In this document: piece by piece, positions 8,756 to 16,435 of the stretch
Numbering within the stretch: position 1 is the stretch's first letter
Layout of the letters: the number at the start of each line of letters is the position of its first letter
Assembly: GCA_964651475.1 (NCBI GenBank)
Contig: CAZYXV010000005.1
Location: 62,001 to 126,000 of the forward strand
Direction of reading: 5' to 3'
Source: JBGSMF01 sp964651475
GTDB lineage: Bacteria > Chloroflexota > Anaerolineae > Fen-1058
Length of the DNA stretch: 64,000 nucleotides
Made by a program: the position numbers and the translations under genes
Notes under the pieces: generated by a model
Databases searched by the model: none
Seen by the model: only the letters and a program-made list of their open reading frames with translations
Told to the model about the DNA's origin: nothing

Positions 8756-9943
8756 TTACCGCTTGGCCACATTCAAATCGAACCAGCGCAATAATGCCTG
8801 GAGCACGTCTCGATCCGGCGAGCGCATAGCCGATGTGCGCGAAACTACGTCCATCACGCCCTGGCCTGACCACTGCGTAAAGGGGCTATCTGCTCCCATC
8901 ACGCTCACGCCGCCTAATGCAGGGCGCAAGCCATAACTCACGGCCTGGGATTGAACATCCTTGGAGAGCAGGTACTTTTGAAACTCGAGCGCAGCGTTTT
9001 TCTCTTCGGCGCTCGTTTCGGGTCCCATCCACACCGTAAACGGAAATTCAAACCAGGTGACATATTTGGGATAGCGCACGACCAGCGGGTCATTCCAGCG
9101 TATCTTGATGCCTTCCATATTCTTGAGCAGGTCGCTTTCCAACAACTGCCCCCCATCGCCCGCGGTGTAGCCCAGCAGCGCAAAATCCTCCGCAGTGTAA
9201 GCGCTCGCGCCTGAAAGATCGGTGACGGACTCCATCAATTCTTTGAGCCAGGCCTGAAATTGTGGATCGGTCACGTCGGCCACGCTGATGTCGGGGCGAT
9301 CATAGTACTCGCCGGCGGCCGCCACCATCGCCGCCAGGCCGCCCACATTTTTGCGCGGATTGGGCACCACCAGCTTGAAATATCCCCACTCCTGATTGCC
9401 GCCCAATTCAGGCCATCCGCCGGGAGCGATGGCTGCATCGTGCAGCGTTTTCCAATTGATTTCCCCATACTTTTGTTCCATCACGGCCGCCCGGCTCTGG
9501 TAAATGCCCCACGCAAACAGAGAAATAGCGATGGGACGCGCGCGGTATTCACCATCGGTCAGGAACACGTCGCGTCCTAGCCTTTCTTTGTAGGCGGCGT
9601 TTGCCAGTTCCACCAGGTAGCGGCTGTCCGGAATCCAGGCGGTGGGAACGGGATCGAACGACGCGCTATCGTAGCGTGAGAGCGCCGTCAACCCATCCAT
9701 CGAAATGGTCGTCACGCGAATGGGGCGTCCCTCCAACTTGCGGTTTTCGGCGTTAAAAGACTTGGCAGCCTCGGTGACCCACGACTCGATGGGAAGCGCC
9801 ACCACCACGCGCACTTCCAGGGGTTGATTGGTCAGCGGGGGAGCGACGGGCTGCCCGGACAAACGCGGCCACAAGACCCCTACGGCCACGATGATCAATG
9901 CAAGCGCAATAACGATGAAAAAGATAATACGTGTGCGGTTCAT
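8756..9943 (-). CDS. membrane-anchored extracellular solute-binding protein
   Basis: A 395-residue protein with an uncleaved-looking N-terminal membrane segment (about residues 5-25, no lipobox) and a type II binding-protein fold (LEVRVVVALPIESWVTEAAK; WGYFKLVVPNPRKNVGGLAA; later VSYGLRPALGG). It resembles the binding half of the adjacent VWA fusion, so the two are probably paralogous. No ABC permease or ATPase is nearby, which argues against a simple import role. Start at the ATG with AGAGG upstream. Ligand unknown. Confidence 0.85.
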   Translation of the reverse strand: MNRTRIIFFIVIALALIIVAVGVLWPRLSGQPVAPPLTNQPLEVRVVVALPIESWVTEAAKSFNAENRKLEGRPIRVTTISMDGLTALSRYDSASFDPVPTAWIPDSRYLVELANAAYKERLGRDVFLTDGEYRARPIAISLFAWGIYQSRAAVMEQKYGEINWKTLHDAAIAPGGWPELGGNQEWGYFKLVVPNPRKNVGGLAAMVAAAGEYYDRPDISVADVTDPQFQAWLKELMESVTDLSGASAYTAEDFALLGYTAGDGGQLLESDLLKNMEGIKIRWNDPLVVRYPKYVTWFEFPFTVWMGPETSAEEKNAALEFQKYLLSKDVQSQAVSYGLRPALGGVSVMGADSPFTQWSGQGVMDVVSRTSAMRSPDRDVLQALLRWFDLNVAKR

Positions 9944-10063
9944 GACCGACCTCTTTCTCCATGCCCGTGCACAGCGCTAACGAGCGAATCGCAGACACAT
10001 GCTGCTACCAAGCCAAAGCGAGAGCGTCCTTTGCGCGCTGCCGGGCTGCGTGCAAGCCGCATC

Positions 10064-10093
10064 GCTCGGGACAAGTCCTGGCTTGCCCCGAGC
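10064..10093. repeat. palindrome in the gap between pspA and the binding-protein gene
   Basis: GCTCGGG-A-CAAG...CTTG-C-CCCGAGC forms a stem of about 12 pairs with a six-base loop. It lies in the 179-base spacer 9944-10122, downstream of pspA on the minus strand, and no gene is seen in that spacer. No run of T follows, so it may be an interspersed palindromic repeat or a processing hairpin rather than an intrinsic terminator. Confidence 0.5.
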
Positions 10094-10122
10094 ACGTGTA
10101 AAAATAATCTTGTTGCCGGAGA

Positions 10123-10800
10123 TTAGCCCATGCCCAGGCGTTTTCGGCGCTCTGCCAACTGGGCGTCAATTTCAGCCTTGCCCAGCGCATCGTCAACCTG
10201 TTCCGAGAGGCGAGCTGTAGCCATTTCGGCGCGCGCGTCGGCCTTGTCCAGGCGAGAGCGGATGCCTTCGGTAATGCGCGCAATGTCGGCGTCGCCCACG
10301 CCCTCCAGGTCCTTGAGGGAACGGATGGCTCCCACAGTCTTTTCTTTGGCGCGAGCCAGCTCGAGCAGCGCTTCCATTTCCTCGCGCTGTTGCTTGATCG
10401 TCGTCAGCTTGGCTTCCAGCTTGAGCTTGGAATCGAGCAGCTTTTGATATTCGGATTGTGTTTTTTCGTAATCGGCTTTGTACTGGGTCAGCAGTCCGTT
10501 CGTCGAGTTCAACTTGGCCTGCACAGCGGCGGCCAGGTCTTCTTTGCCCTGGCGGAGCAGTTCGTCAATCTGCGCGTCGAACTTGGCCGCATCCGCCTGG
10601 TATTGCTCTACCTTGCGTTTGAGCGTTTTGACATTGCCGCCGATGGTCGCCGCCGCGTCTTCCAGCGCGTCCAGGTTGTTTTCGGCCTGGCGAATGTACT
10701 CGTCAAACACGGCCAGCGAGTTGGCTTTGAGCGCCGAGTCTACCATCGCGTGCAAGTTGGCAGAAATCAATGTCCCGACTTTTTCCAATAGCGATGCCAT
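10123..10800 (-). CDS. pspA: PspA/IM30 (Vipp1) family membrane-stress protein
   Basis: A 225-residue, almost wholly helical protein of the PspA/IM30 family, which forms ESCRT-III-like assemblies on damaged inner membrane. The start (MASLLEKVGTLISANLHAMVD) fits the amphipathic helix 0, followed by the long hairpin (DEYIRQAENNLDALEDAAAT, coiled coil to about residue 150) and a C-terminal part with the AMATARLSEQVDDALGKAEID pattern split around residue 200. AAGGAGG precedes the ATG. It lies upstream of the binding-protein/VWA/TPR/NfeD/SPFH genes on the same strand, which links the set to envelope stress. Confidence 0.92.
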   Translation of the reverse strand: MASLLEKVGTLISANLHAMVDSALKANSLAVFDEYIRQAENNLDALEDAAATIGGNVKTLKRKVEQYQADAAKFDAQIDELLRQGKEDLAAAVQAKLNSTNGLLTQYKADYEKTQSEYQKLLDSKLKLEAKLTTIKQQREEMEALLELARAKEKTVGAIRSLKDLEGVGDADIARITEGIRSRLDKADARAEMATARLSEQVDDALGKAEIDAQLAERRKRLGMG

Positions 10801-10833
10801 GAAAAACCTCCTTTTTTGTGTATTTTGGTCACT

Positions 10834-10842
10834 AGTGTACCA
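10834..10842 (-). promoter_or_regulatory. candidate extended -10 promoter of pspA
   Basis: Read on the minus strand the sequence is TGGTACACT, an extended -10 (TGn plus TACACT), about 34 bases upstream of the pspA ATG. No clear -35 was found. Assigned by pattern only. Confidence 0.4.
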
Positions 10843-10900
10843 TTAAATCGCGCATCCTACATGACGCTATCCTGACACCCGACTGACCGGCAAACTGATG

Positions 10901-12010
10901 TTACGTGGGTTCAACGTGCCTCGGCAGGCGCAACGTGAATGTGCTGCCCTGGCCTGGTATGCTGTTCACGTCAATGTGTCCTTTGTGCATGGCGATAATG
11001 TTTTTCGCAATGAACAGGCCAATGCCGCTTCCTTGTTGTTCCATCTGCTCGCGGTTGATTTGCGAAAAACGCTCGAACAACAGGGCCTGCTGGTCAAAGC
11101 TGATGCCGATGCCCTCATCGCTCACGGCGATGTACACAGTATCGTCATCCGCCCAGGCGTGGACGGTGACCACACCCCCTTCTCGCCTGGAGAACTTGAT
11201 ACCGTTATCTACCAGGCGCCCGATGGCGTCCAGCAAGTAGCGGCTGTGGCATTTGACGGTTGGCAGGCAATCCGGCAGCTCGCGTCTTAGCTCAACCATC
11301 CGCGCGGCAGCCTGAGGCTCTAGCGTGTCGAGCAAGCGGCCGATGTGGACTACCAGGTCATCACATACATTGTGTTCCAACGTAAAAGCCATTTGGGCTT
11401 CGCCGGTTTCGAATGCCACCACCAGCAGGAAATCTTCGACCAGTCGCCTCAGGCGGTCGCTGCCCTTACGAATGTAGCCCAAAAGCTGTTTGAGTTCCTC
11501 TGTATCAAATTCGCCTGCCTGGAGCAATTCCGTGTATCCCGAAATGTACGTGAGGGGGGTGCGAAATTCGTGGCTGAGAGTATTGAGGATATTTTGCTTG
11601 AGGCGCGCCAGCTCGGCGCTGGTGGTGCGCTGCAAGGCTTGGGCGCGTTCTAGCTTGGATTGCACGGCTATCAGCAAATCTTCTACTTCAAAGGGCTTGA
11701 CCAGGTAATCGTCAGCGCCCAGTTGCTTGCCCAGGCGCACGTCGGCTTTTTGATCTTTGGCGGTGAGAAAGATAAAAGGGATGGTTGTCCAGGCCGGGTT
11801 GCGGCGCACCTGTTCAAAAAGTTCGTAGCCATCCATGGCGGGCATCATGATGTCCGAAAGAATCAGGTCGAAATGTTTCTCATCCATGCAAGCCAGTGCT
11901 TCCACGCCATTGTGGGCAGGTTGGATTTCGTATCCGGCCAGGGCCAGGGCATCGCAGATGCCCTGTAACATGCTGGCATTGTCTTCGACAACTAGAATGC
12001 GCGACGACAT
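10901..12010 (-). CDS. response regulator receiver-histidine kinase hybrid
   Basis: A 369-residue cytoplasmic hybrid. Residues 4-120 form a receiver domain (VVEDN acidic pair, phospho-Asp in LILSDIMMP, Lys in LVKPF). Then come a HisKA domain with phospho-acceptor His in LSHEFRTPL (about 148) and HATPase_c with N-box VDNGIKFS, G1 DEGIGI and G2 GSGIGLFI. The order REC-HK, with no membrane segment, means it takes input by phosphorelay or by protein contact. The multi-GAF protein is encoded 12 bases upstream and is the likely partner. No output regulator is next to it. Confidence 0.92.
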   Translation of the reverse strand: MSSRILVVEDNASMLQGICDALALAGYEIQPAHNGVEALACMDEKHFDLILSDIMMPAMDGYELFEQVRRNPAWTTIPFIFLTAKDQKADVRLGKQLGADDYLVKPFEVEDLLIAVQSKLERAQALQRTTSAELARLKQNILNTLSHEFRTPLTYISGYTELLQAGEFDTEELKQLLGYIRKGSDRLRRLVEDFLLVVAFETGEAQMAFTLEHNVCDDLVVHIGRLLDTLEPQAAARMVELRRELPDCLPTVKCHSRYLLDAIGRLVDNGIKFSRREGGVVTVHAWADDDTVYIAVSDEGIGISFDQQALLFERFSQINREQMEQQGSGIGLFIAKNIIAMHKGHIDVNSIPGQGSTFTLRLPRHVEPT

Positions 12011-12022
12011 GTATGTTCCTCC

Positions 12023-15000
12023 TTACGCACTGTTGGCGCGCGAGTTGGCAAGAGCAAGTACAGCCTGACTGGCAAAAGCCTGCACGTGTTGCATTTCCTC
12101 AAACGTGAATGTACTCGGATCATGACGAGCCAGGTATATGATACCAATCACTTGGCCGCGTCTTACAAGGGGAACACCCAAGATGGCGCGAACCTTGTGA
12201 ACGCCTATAGAATCTATTATATCACGAGGATAAAACAATGGGTTTTGTATATCGGCCAACGCAACCGGTTGCGCCGTAGCGACGATCTGGCTTGCCAGCG
12301 GCAAATTGCCAATGACTCTCTCTGTGTCTGGGTCAATGTTCCCTGGTGAGCCAGACATAGCCCGTATTTTGAGGCGGTCACCAGCGATTAAGGCTACACA
12401 AGCCGCATCGCACGTGACCGCGCAACGAATGGGGTCGAGCATGCCATGCAACACCTGATCAATATCCAAGGTGTTTTCAATGAGAATCGCCATTTCGTGT
12501 AAGGCCTCGGCGATAGCGCGCTGGCGTCGTTCAGATTCAGATCGTGCGGCAGTATCCAAGGCCAGGGCCGCTTGATCGGCCAGCATGGTCAAGGCGCGCA
12601 TCTCGTCGCCGGCCAACGGATGCGCCTGGTCTGCAAAGGTGACGCACAGCACAGCCAGAATGACGCCTGCGCGCTTGATCGGGATACCTGCGATGGTGTG
12701 CGGTTCGCCAGAGTAGCTTTCGTCGCGCCTGGTTTGTTGATGTATGTCGTTAATAACCATTGGCTCGCCGCGGTGGGCCACTGTGGTTGCCAATGCCATG
12801 ACCTGAGGAGGTAGAGCGGACTGTGATCGATGAAAGTGATGATCGCACGCCGCTTCCAGCGTCAATTGATCCCCCCCGGCATCGTAGCGAAAAATGCACA
12901 CGTTGCTCGCGCCGATTAGGGCTTGCGCGCCCTCGATCACGGCGTACACCATATCGGTCCGGTCCGACGCCGCACTCAGCCGCTTACCGACTCGCTGCAA
13001 CGTTGCCAACTCGGACGCTCGACGCGAGGCGTCTCGATGCAAGTTGACATTATGAACGGCCAGGGCGATTTGAGGGGCCATTTGGCTTATCAACCAGAGA
13101 TCCTGGTCATCAAACTGACCAGGTGAATATGATTGGATGCTGATTGCTCCAATAGGTTGCCCGTGTAAGAAAAGTGGTGTTCCCAACCACGAGCGCGGCA
13201 AATCATTTTCGCCCAGGCCACTGGATGAGAGCGTCACGCGCTCTCGATCTGCATCAGAAATCACAAGTGGCTGCCCGGTTTGGATAATGCGCGTCTCGAT
13301 ACTCTCGGCCGTGTTCTCCAGGCTATATGAGTAGTATAGGCCGTGACGCACTTGTCCACAGTGCAGGCGTTGGTGGTGGGCGTCGAGTACATACACGGCT
13401 AGGGCTTCGGCGTTGAACAAAGGCGTCATCTCTCGATACAGCGCTTCGACCAATGGTTGAAATTCAAGGCCGGATGTCAGTACGGCGCCGACGCGTTCAA
13501 GTTCTGCCAATCGCTCGACCCGGCGGCGATTGTCTGCCAACAGGCGCGTATTTTGAATCGCGGCGGCGGCCTGACCCGCAAAGATTGTCAACAAGCGCAC
13601 GTCGTCTTGAGTGAACGATTCGCCGTTTACTTTATTCGCCACGCGCACGATTCCCAGGCAGCTTTGACTCATGAGCAGCGGAACGATCAGCGAATTGCGT
13701 TCGCCAAGTTCGATGGCCAAAGCACTGAGGATGCCAGGATTCGTTTGCGCATCTTCCATCGGATCGTGGGAGAGTAATGCTTCCCCTTGCATCCATGCAG
13801 GCAGCGGATCGGGCACCTGCGCGCGATAGCGCGTTACTTGTTCCGAACGCAATCCATACGCTGGCGCTTGCATCGCCAGCGTTTTGGCGATCGGATCGTA
13901 CAAGGCGATGCCACATTGTTCGACATTCAAGAGCTGCGCCACGCGCTCGACAACGGGACCATAGAGCTGGTCCGGGTCATTAATTCGGCTGAGCGTTTGT
14001 GAAAGCTCGTATAGCCCGCTCAGTTCACGAAAGCGACGCTCTGTTTCTTCGTGCAGGCGCGCGTTAATGAGCGCGACGGCCATTTGGCTGGCAATGTTTT
14101 TGACGATCTCGATATCATCAGGATCGAACGCATCCGGACGGCGGCTTTTCAAATCTAGCAGGCCCATGATGGTTCCGTCCGGCAGGCGCATGGGCACGCA
14201 CAATTCAGAACCTGCGTCTGATAGCATGGCAGCATAACGCGGGTCGCGAACGGCATCAGATACATAGATCACCTCTCCCTGTGTTGCCACCAGGCTTTGA
14301 ATATTCTGAGGAGAGTTGAGAGGGATGGAGTGATTGAGCGGCGAGAGAGATACGTTGCCGGTGTGCGCTACGGGCACCAGGGTGCCCGTAGCGTGATGTA
14401 TCGTGGCCGCAAGGGCGTAATCGGATTTGAGATAGTGGTGCAGCACCTCGGTCATGTCGCGCAGCAAGCGAACGCCATCCAACGCGCCTGCCGCTTTGTG
14501 CTCCATTTCGTTGAGGATGACTAATCGGGCATCCGCCCGCGCTGCCTGCTCTTGCGCGCGAATGCGTCCGATGGCCGCTGCCAGCTGTTCGGCAATTGTG
14601 ACCAGTAAATGCAAGTCATCTTCGGAATATGCCGCCTGCTGCCGCGCTTCGGCGTTGAGCACGCCGAATACGTCCCCGCCCACTCGCAGCGGCACAGCCA
14701 TCTCGGAGCGGATACCGCTTTCAGCTTGGATGTAATGCGGGTCGGCGCGCACGTTGTCTACTATCCTCGCCACGCCTGTAGCAGCCACCTGACCCGTGAT
14801 GCCTTTTCCAAGCGGTATAGTGATCCGCAACGCATCCGAAGATATGTTTTGGCAGGAAGAATGCAGACGCAAAATATTGGCAGTTTTATCCAGCAAGAGC
14901 AATTCGAAGCTATCACTGTGCAAGCTGGTTGCAATCACTGGCATGACCTGGTTGAACAGCGCGTCAATATCTTGAGCCACGGAGCCAGCGATGGCGATTT

Positions 15001-16018
15001 CGTGCAACAGGGTCAGTTCGTTCAGTTGGCGGCGCGTCTGCGCCTCCAGGTGCACATTCTCCATGGCGGCTGCCAGGTGCCCGGCTAAAATCTCTATGGC
15101 CGTCACGTCCGTTGCTGAAAACGCTCCGATTGTTTCGGATTCTATATTCAACACGCCGATGACTTTGCCGGCGCGCCGAATGGGTACGGCCAGTTCTGAT
15201 CCGCGCAGGACTCCCTCCACGCCAAGGTAGTTGGGATCCAGGTGAACGTTGTTTGACAGATAACTTGAGCCTGTGCGGGCGACGTAGCCCAAAATGCCTT
15301 GTTCGACGGATTGCCGGTAAGAGGTTGGCATAAACGAAGAACTTGGACCGGCCACTTCTCGCATGACCAATTCGCGGCCCGTCTCATCGAGCAGCGCCAC
15401 GCCCACCAACGCATTGAGCGAATTGGCAACAATCTCGACGATGGGCTGGAGGGCGTGGTCAGAACCGTGCCCGTGCGGGACGCGCCTGGTAGCATTTTGC
15501 AGCAAGGTCAAGAGCTTGGTATGCCGCTGCTGGGTCCGGTGCAAGCGCGCATTCTCAATCGTCGTGGCGGCAAAACTTGCCAATGTCTGGCACAAATGAA
15601 TCTCGTCGCTCATCCACTCGCGCGCCCACCGGCTTTCGCACAATTCGATAAACCCAATCGTCGTATCGTGCACTGCTATGGGGATTTTGATTGCTGTTTT
15701 GCCATTCACGGCGGCCAGCCAGGCGCGGTCGGCCATGTCGGCGTCGGTGCTATCGGCGTAGACAATGTAGACCTGGTTGGTTTCCAGGCAACGCAAAGTT
15801 GTGGGGAACTCGCTCAACTCGTAAATGGCGCCCAGCTCGTGCCGTCGCCCAGGGGGAGAGATGTGAGGGCTGTAATATTCGGCCACCACGCTGATCACGC
15901 CGCTGACCGAATCCCACTCAAACAATCGCGCGCTGGTTGCGTCTACCGCCTGGCTGATTTGAAAAGTCGCCTGGCGACACACCTGGTCGTATTCTGGAAT
16001 TTGATTTTCTGGCTCCAC
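12023..16018 (-). CDS. protein of eight tandem GAF domains
   Basis: A 1331-residue cytoplasmic sensor. I count eight GAF domains by the repeating pattern of entry helix (LARLHE-type), core strands and exit helix (for example FAATTIENARLH, LAAAMENVHLE, QLAAAIGRIRAQ, QMAVALINARLH, QAAAAIQNTRLL, QIALAVHNVNLH, QAALALDTAARS, QAVLALANSRAN). Short signalling coiled coils join them. There is no kinase, cyclase or other output domain; the chain stops right after GAF8. GTG start with GGAG upstream. The REC-kinase follows within 12 bases, so the pair probably works as a split sensor kinase. Ligands cannot be predicted. Confidence 0.92.
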   Translation of the reverse strand: MEPENQIPEYDQVCRQATFQISQAVDATSARLFEWDSVSGVISVVAEYYSPHISPPGRRHELGAIYELSEFPTTLRCLETNQVYIVYADSTDADMADRAWLAAVNGKTAIKIPIAVHDTTIGFIELCESRWAREWMSDEIHLCQTLASFAATTIENARLHRTQQRHTKLLTLLQNATRRVPHGHGSDHALQPIVEIVANSLNALVGVALLDETGRELVMREVAGPSSSFMPTSYRQSVEQGILGYVARTGSSYLSNNVHLDPNYLGVEGVLRGSELAVPIRRAGKVIGVLNIESETIGAFSATDVTAIEILAGHLAAAMENVHLEAQTRRQLNELTLLHEIAIAGSVAQDIDALFNQVMPVIATSLHSDSFELLLLDKTANILRLHSSCQNISSDALRITIPLGKGITGQVAATGVARIVDNVRADPHYIQAESGIRSEMAVPLRVGGDVFGVLNAEARQQAAYSEDDLHLLVTIAEQLAAAIGRIRAQEQAARADARLVILNEMEHKAAGALDGVRLLRDMTEVLHHYLKSDYALAATIHHATGTLVPVAHTGNVSLSPLNHSIPLNSPQNIQSLVATQGEVIYVSDAVRDPRYAAMLSDAGSELCVPMRLPDGTIMGLLDLKSRRPDAFDPDDIEIVKNIASQMAVALINARLHEETERRFRELSGLYELSQTLSRINDPDQLYGPVVERVAQLLNVEQCGIALYDPIAKTLAMQAPAYGLRSEQVTRYRAQVPDPLPAWMQGEALLSHDPMEDAQTNPGILSALAIELGERNSLIVPLLMSQSCLGIVRVANKVNGESFTQDDVRLLTIFAGQAAAAIQNTRLLADNRRRVERLAELERVGAVLTSGLEFQPLVEALYREMTPLFNAEALAVYVLDAHHQRLHCGQVRHGLYYSYSLENTAESIETRIIQTGQPLVISDADRERVTLSSSGLGENDLPRSWLGTPLFLHGQPIGAISIQSYSPGQFDDQDLWLISQMAPQIALAVHNVNLHRDASRRASELATLQRVGKRLSAASDRTDMVYAVIEGAQALIGASNVCIFRYDAGGDQLTLEAACDHHFHRSQSALPPQVMALATTVAHRGEPMVINDIHQQTRRDESYSGEPHTIAGIPIKRAGVILAVLCVTFADQAHPLAGDEMRALTMLADQAALALDTAARSESERRQRAIAEALHEMAILIENTLDIDQVLHGMLDPIRCAVTCDAACVALIAGDRLKIRAMSGSPGNIDPDTERVIGNLPLASQIVATAQPVALADIQNPLFYPRDIIDSIGVHKVRAILGVPLVRRGQVIGIIYLARHDPSTFTFEEMQHVQAFASQAVLALANSRANSA

Positions 16019-16174
16019 GTGGTCTCCGCCGCAATGTTATGACTGCCTCTGTGCGGTTATGTTTACTCCCCACCGCGATTGCGCAGCACGTTTTCATAAT
16101 TATACTCCAAGATTATGCAATGGAATACTCTGGTTTCTGGACGAGAAGCAGTCAGTGGCGAACAATCGGGCAAG
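16019..16174. other. divergent intergenic region between the GAF gene and proS leader
   Basis: The 156 bases hold no gene I can support. On the minus strand a TATAAT lies at 16099-16104, about 80 bases upstream of the GAF-protein start, and is a possible -10 for that operon; no good -35 at 17 bases was found. Confidence 0.35.
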
Positions 16175-16202
16175 TTGACATCCTTTGCCTTCCGGGTATA
16201 AT
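16175..16202 (+). promoter_or_regulatory. consensus sigma-70 promoter of the proS leader
   Basis: TTGACA (16175-16180) and TATAAT (16197-16202), both perfect consensus, are separated by 16 bases. Transcription would start near 16209, giving a leader of about 227 bases ahead of proS. Confidence 0.85.
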
Positions 16203-16229
16203 GTGCGCTAATTCAGGAGCAACAAGACA

Positions 16230-16292
16230 ATGGCAGCCGCAATTGTTTTCAACCCGCAGAACCCATTGCCGCCCATGTGCAGATCTGGGTAG
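16230..16292 (+). CDS. proline-rich leader peptide of proS (20 codons)
   Basis: A short frame ATG (16230) to TAG (16290-16292) with AGGAG ten bases upstream, lying just after a consensus promoter. The peptide begins MAAAIVF and carries four prolines in seven residues (N-P-Q-N-P-L-P-P; codons CCG, CCA, CCG, CCC), then MCRSG. Leader peptides rich in the cognate amino acid are known for ribosome-mediated attenuation of biosynthetic operons (trp, his, leu) and some synthetase genes. Here the downstream gene is prolyl-tRNA synthetase, which matches the codons exactly. The stop codon lies inside the predicted 5' strand of an antiterminator (16282-16288 onward). Not in usual gene-finder size range. 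Confidence 0.75.
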   Translation: MAAAIVFNPQNPLPPMCRSG

Positions 16293-16344
16293 GCTTACTG
16301 CGGCGCGCCTTTTGCAGATAACCACAGCTAGCTCTCTCCAGATC
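16282..16344 (+). promoter_or_regulatory. predicted antiterminator of the proS attenuator
   Basis: GATCTGG (16282-16288) is perfectly complementary to CCAGATC (16338-16344), and the adjoining GTAGGCTTA can pair in part with TAGCTCTCT (16329-16337), including G-U pairs. The 3' strand covers the left arm and loop of the terminator, so the two structures exclude each other. A ribosome stalled at the proline codons (16254-16274) would leave the 5' strand free; one that reaches the stop codon would cover it. Confidence 0.65.
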
Positions 16345-16367
16345 AATGTGAGAGAGCTAGCTTTTTT
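16326..16367 (+). terminator. intrinsic terminator in the proS leader (attenuator)
   Basis: AGCTAGCTCTCTC (16326-16338) and GAGAGAGCTAGCT (16350-16362) form a perfect 13-pair stem with an 11-base loop, directly followed by six T (16362-16367). It stands about 70 bases upstream of the proS ATG and downstream of the leader peptide, the position expected of an attenuator. Confidence 0.85.
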
Positions 16368-16435
16368 ATTTCGGCGGCGTATAGGTCAGCCACGCTTGGG
16401 GGACGTGGGAAAAACATCTATCAAGGAGCAGGATT

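Noticed and set aside
16210..16370. T-box riboswitch upstream of proS
   Set aside because: The T-box core (AGGGUGGNACCGCG) is absent, the leader is short, and the translated proline-rich frame explains the terminator better.
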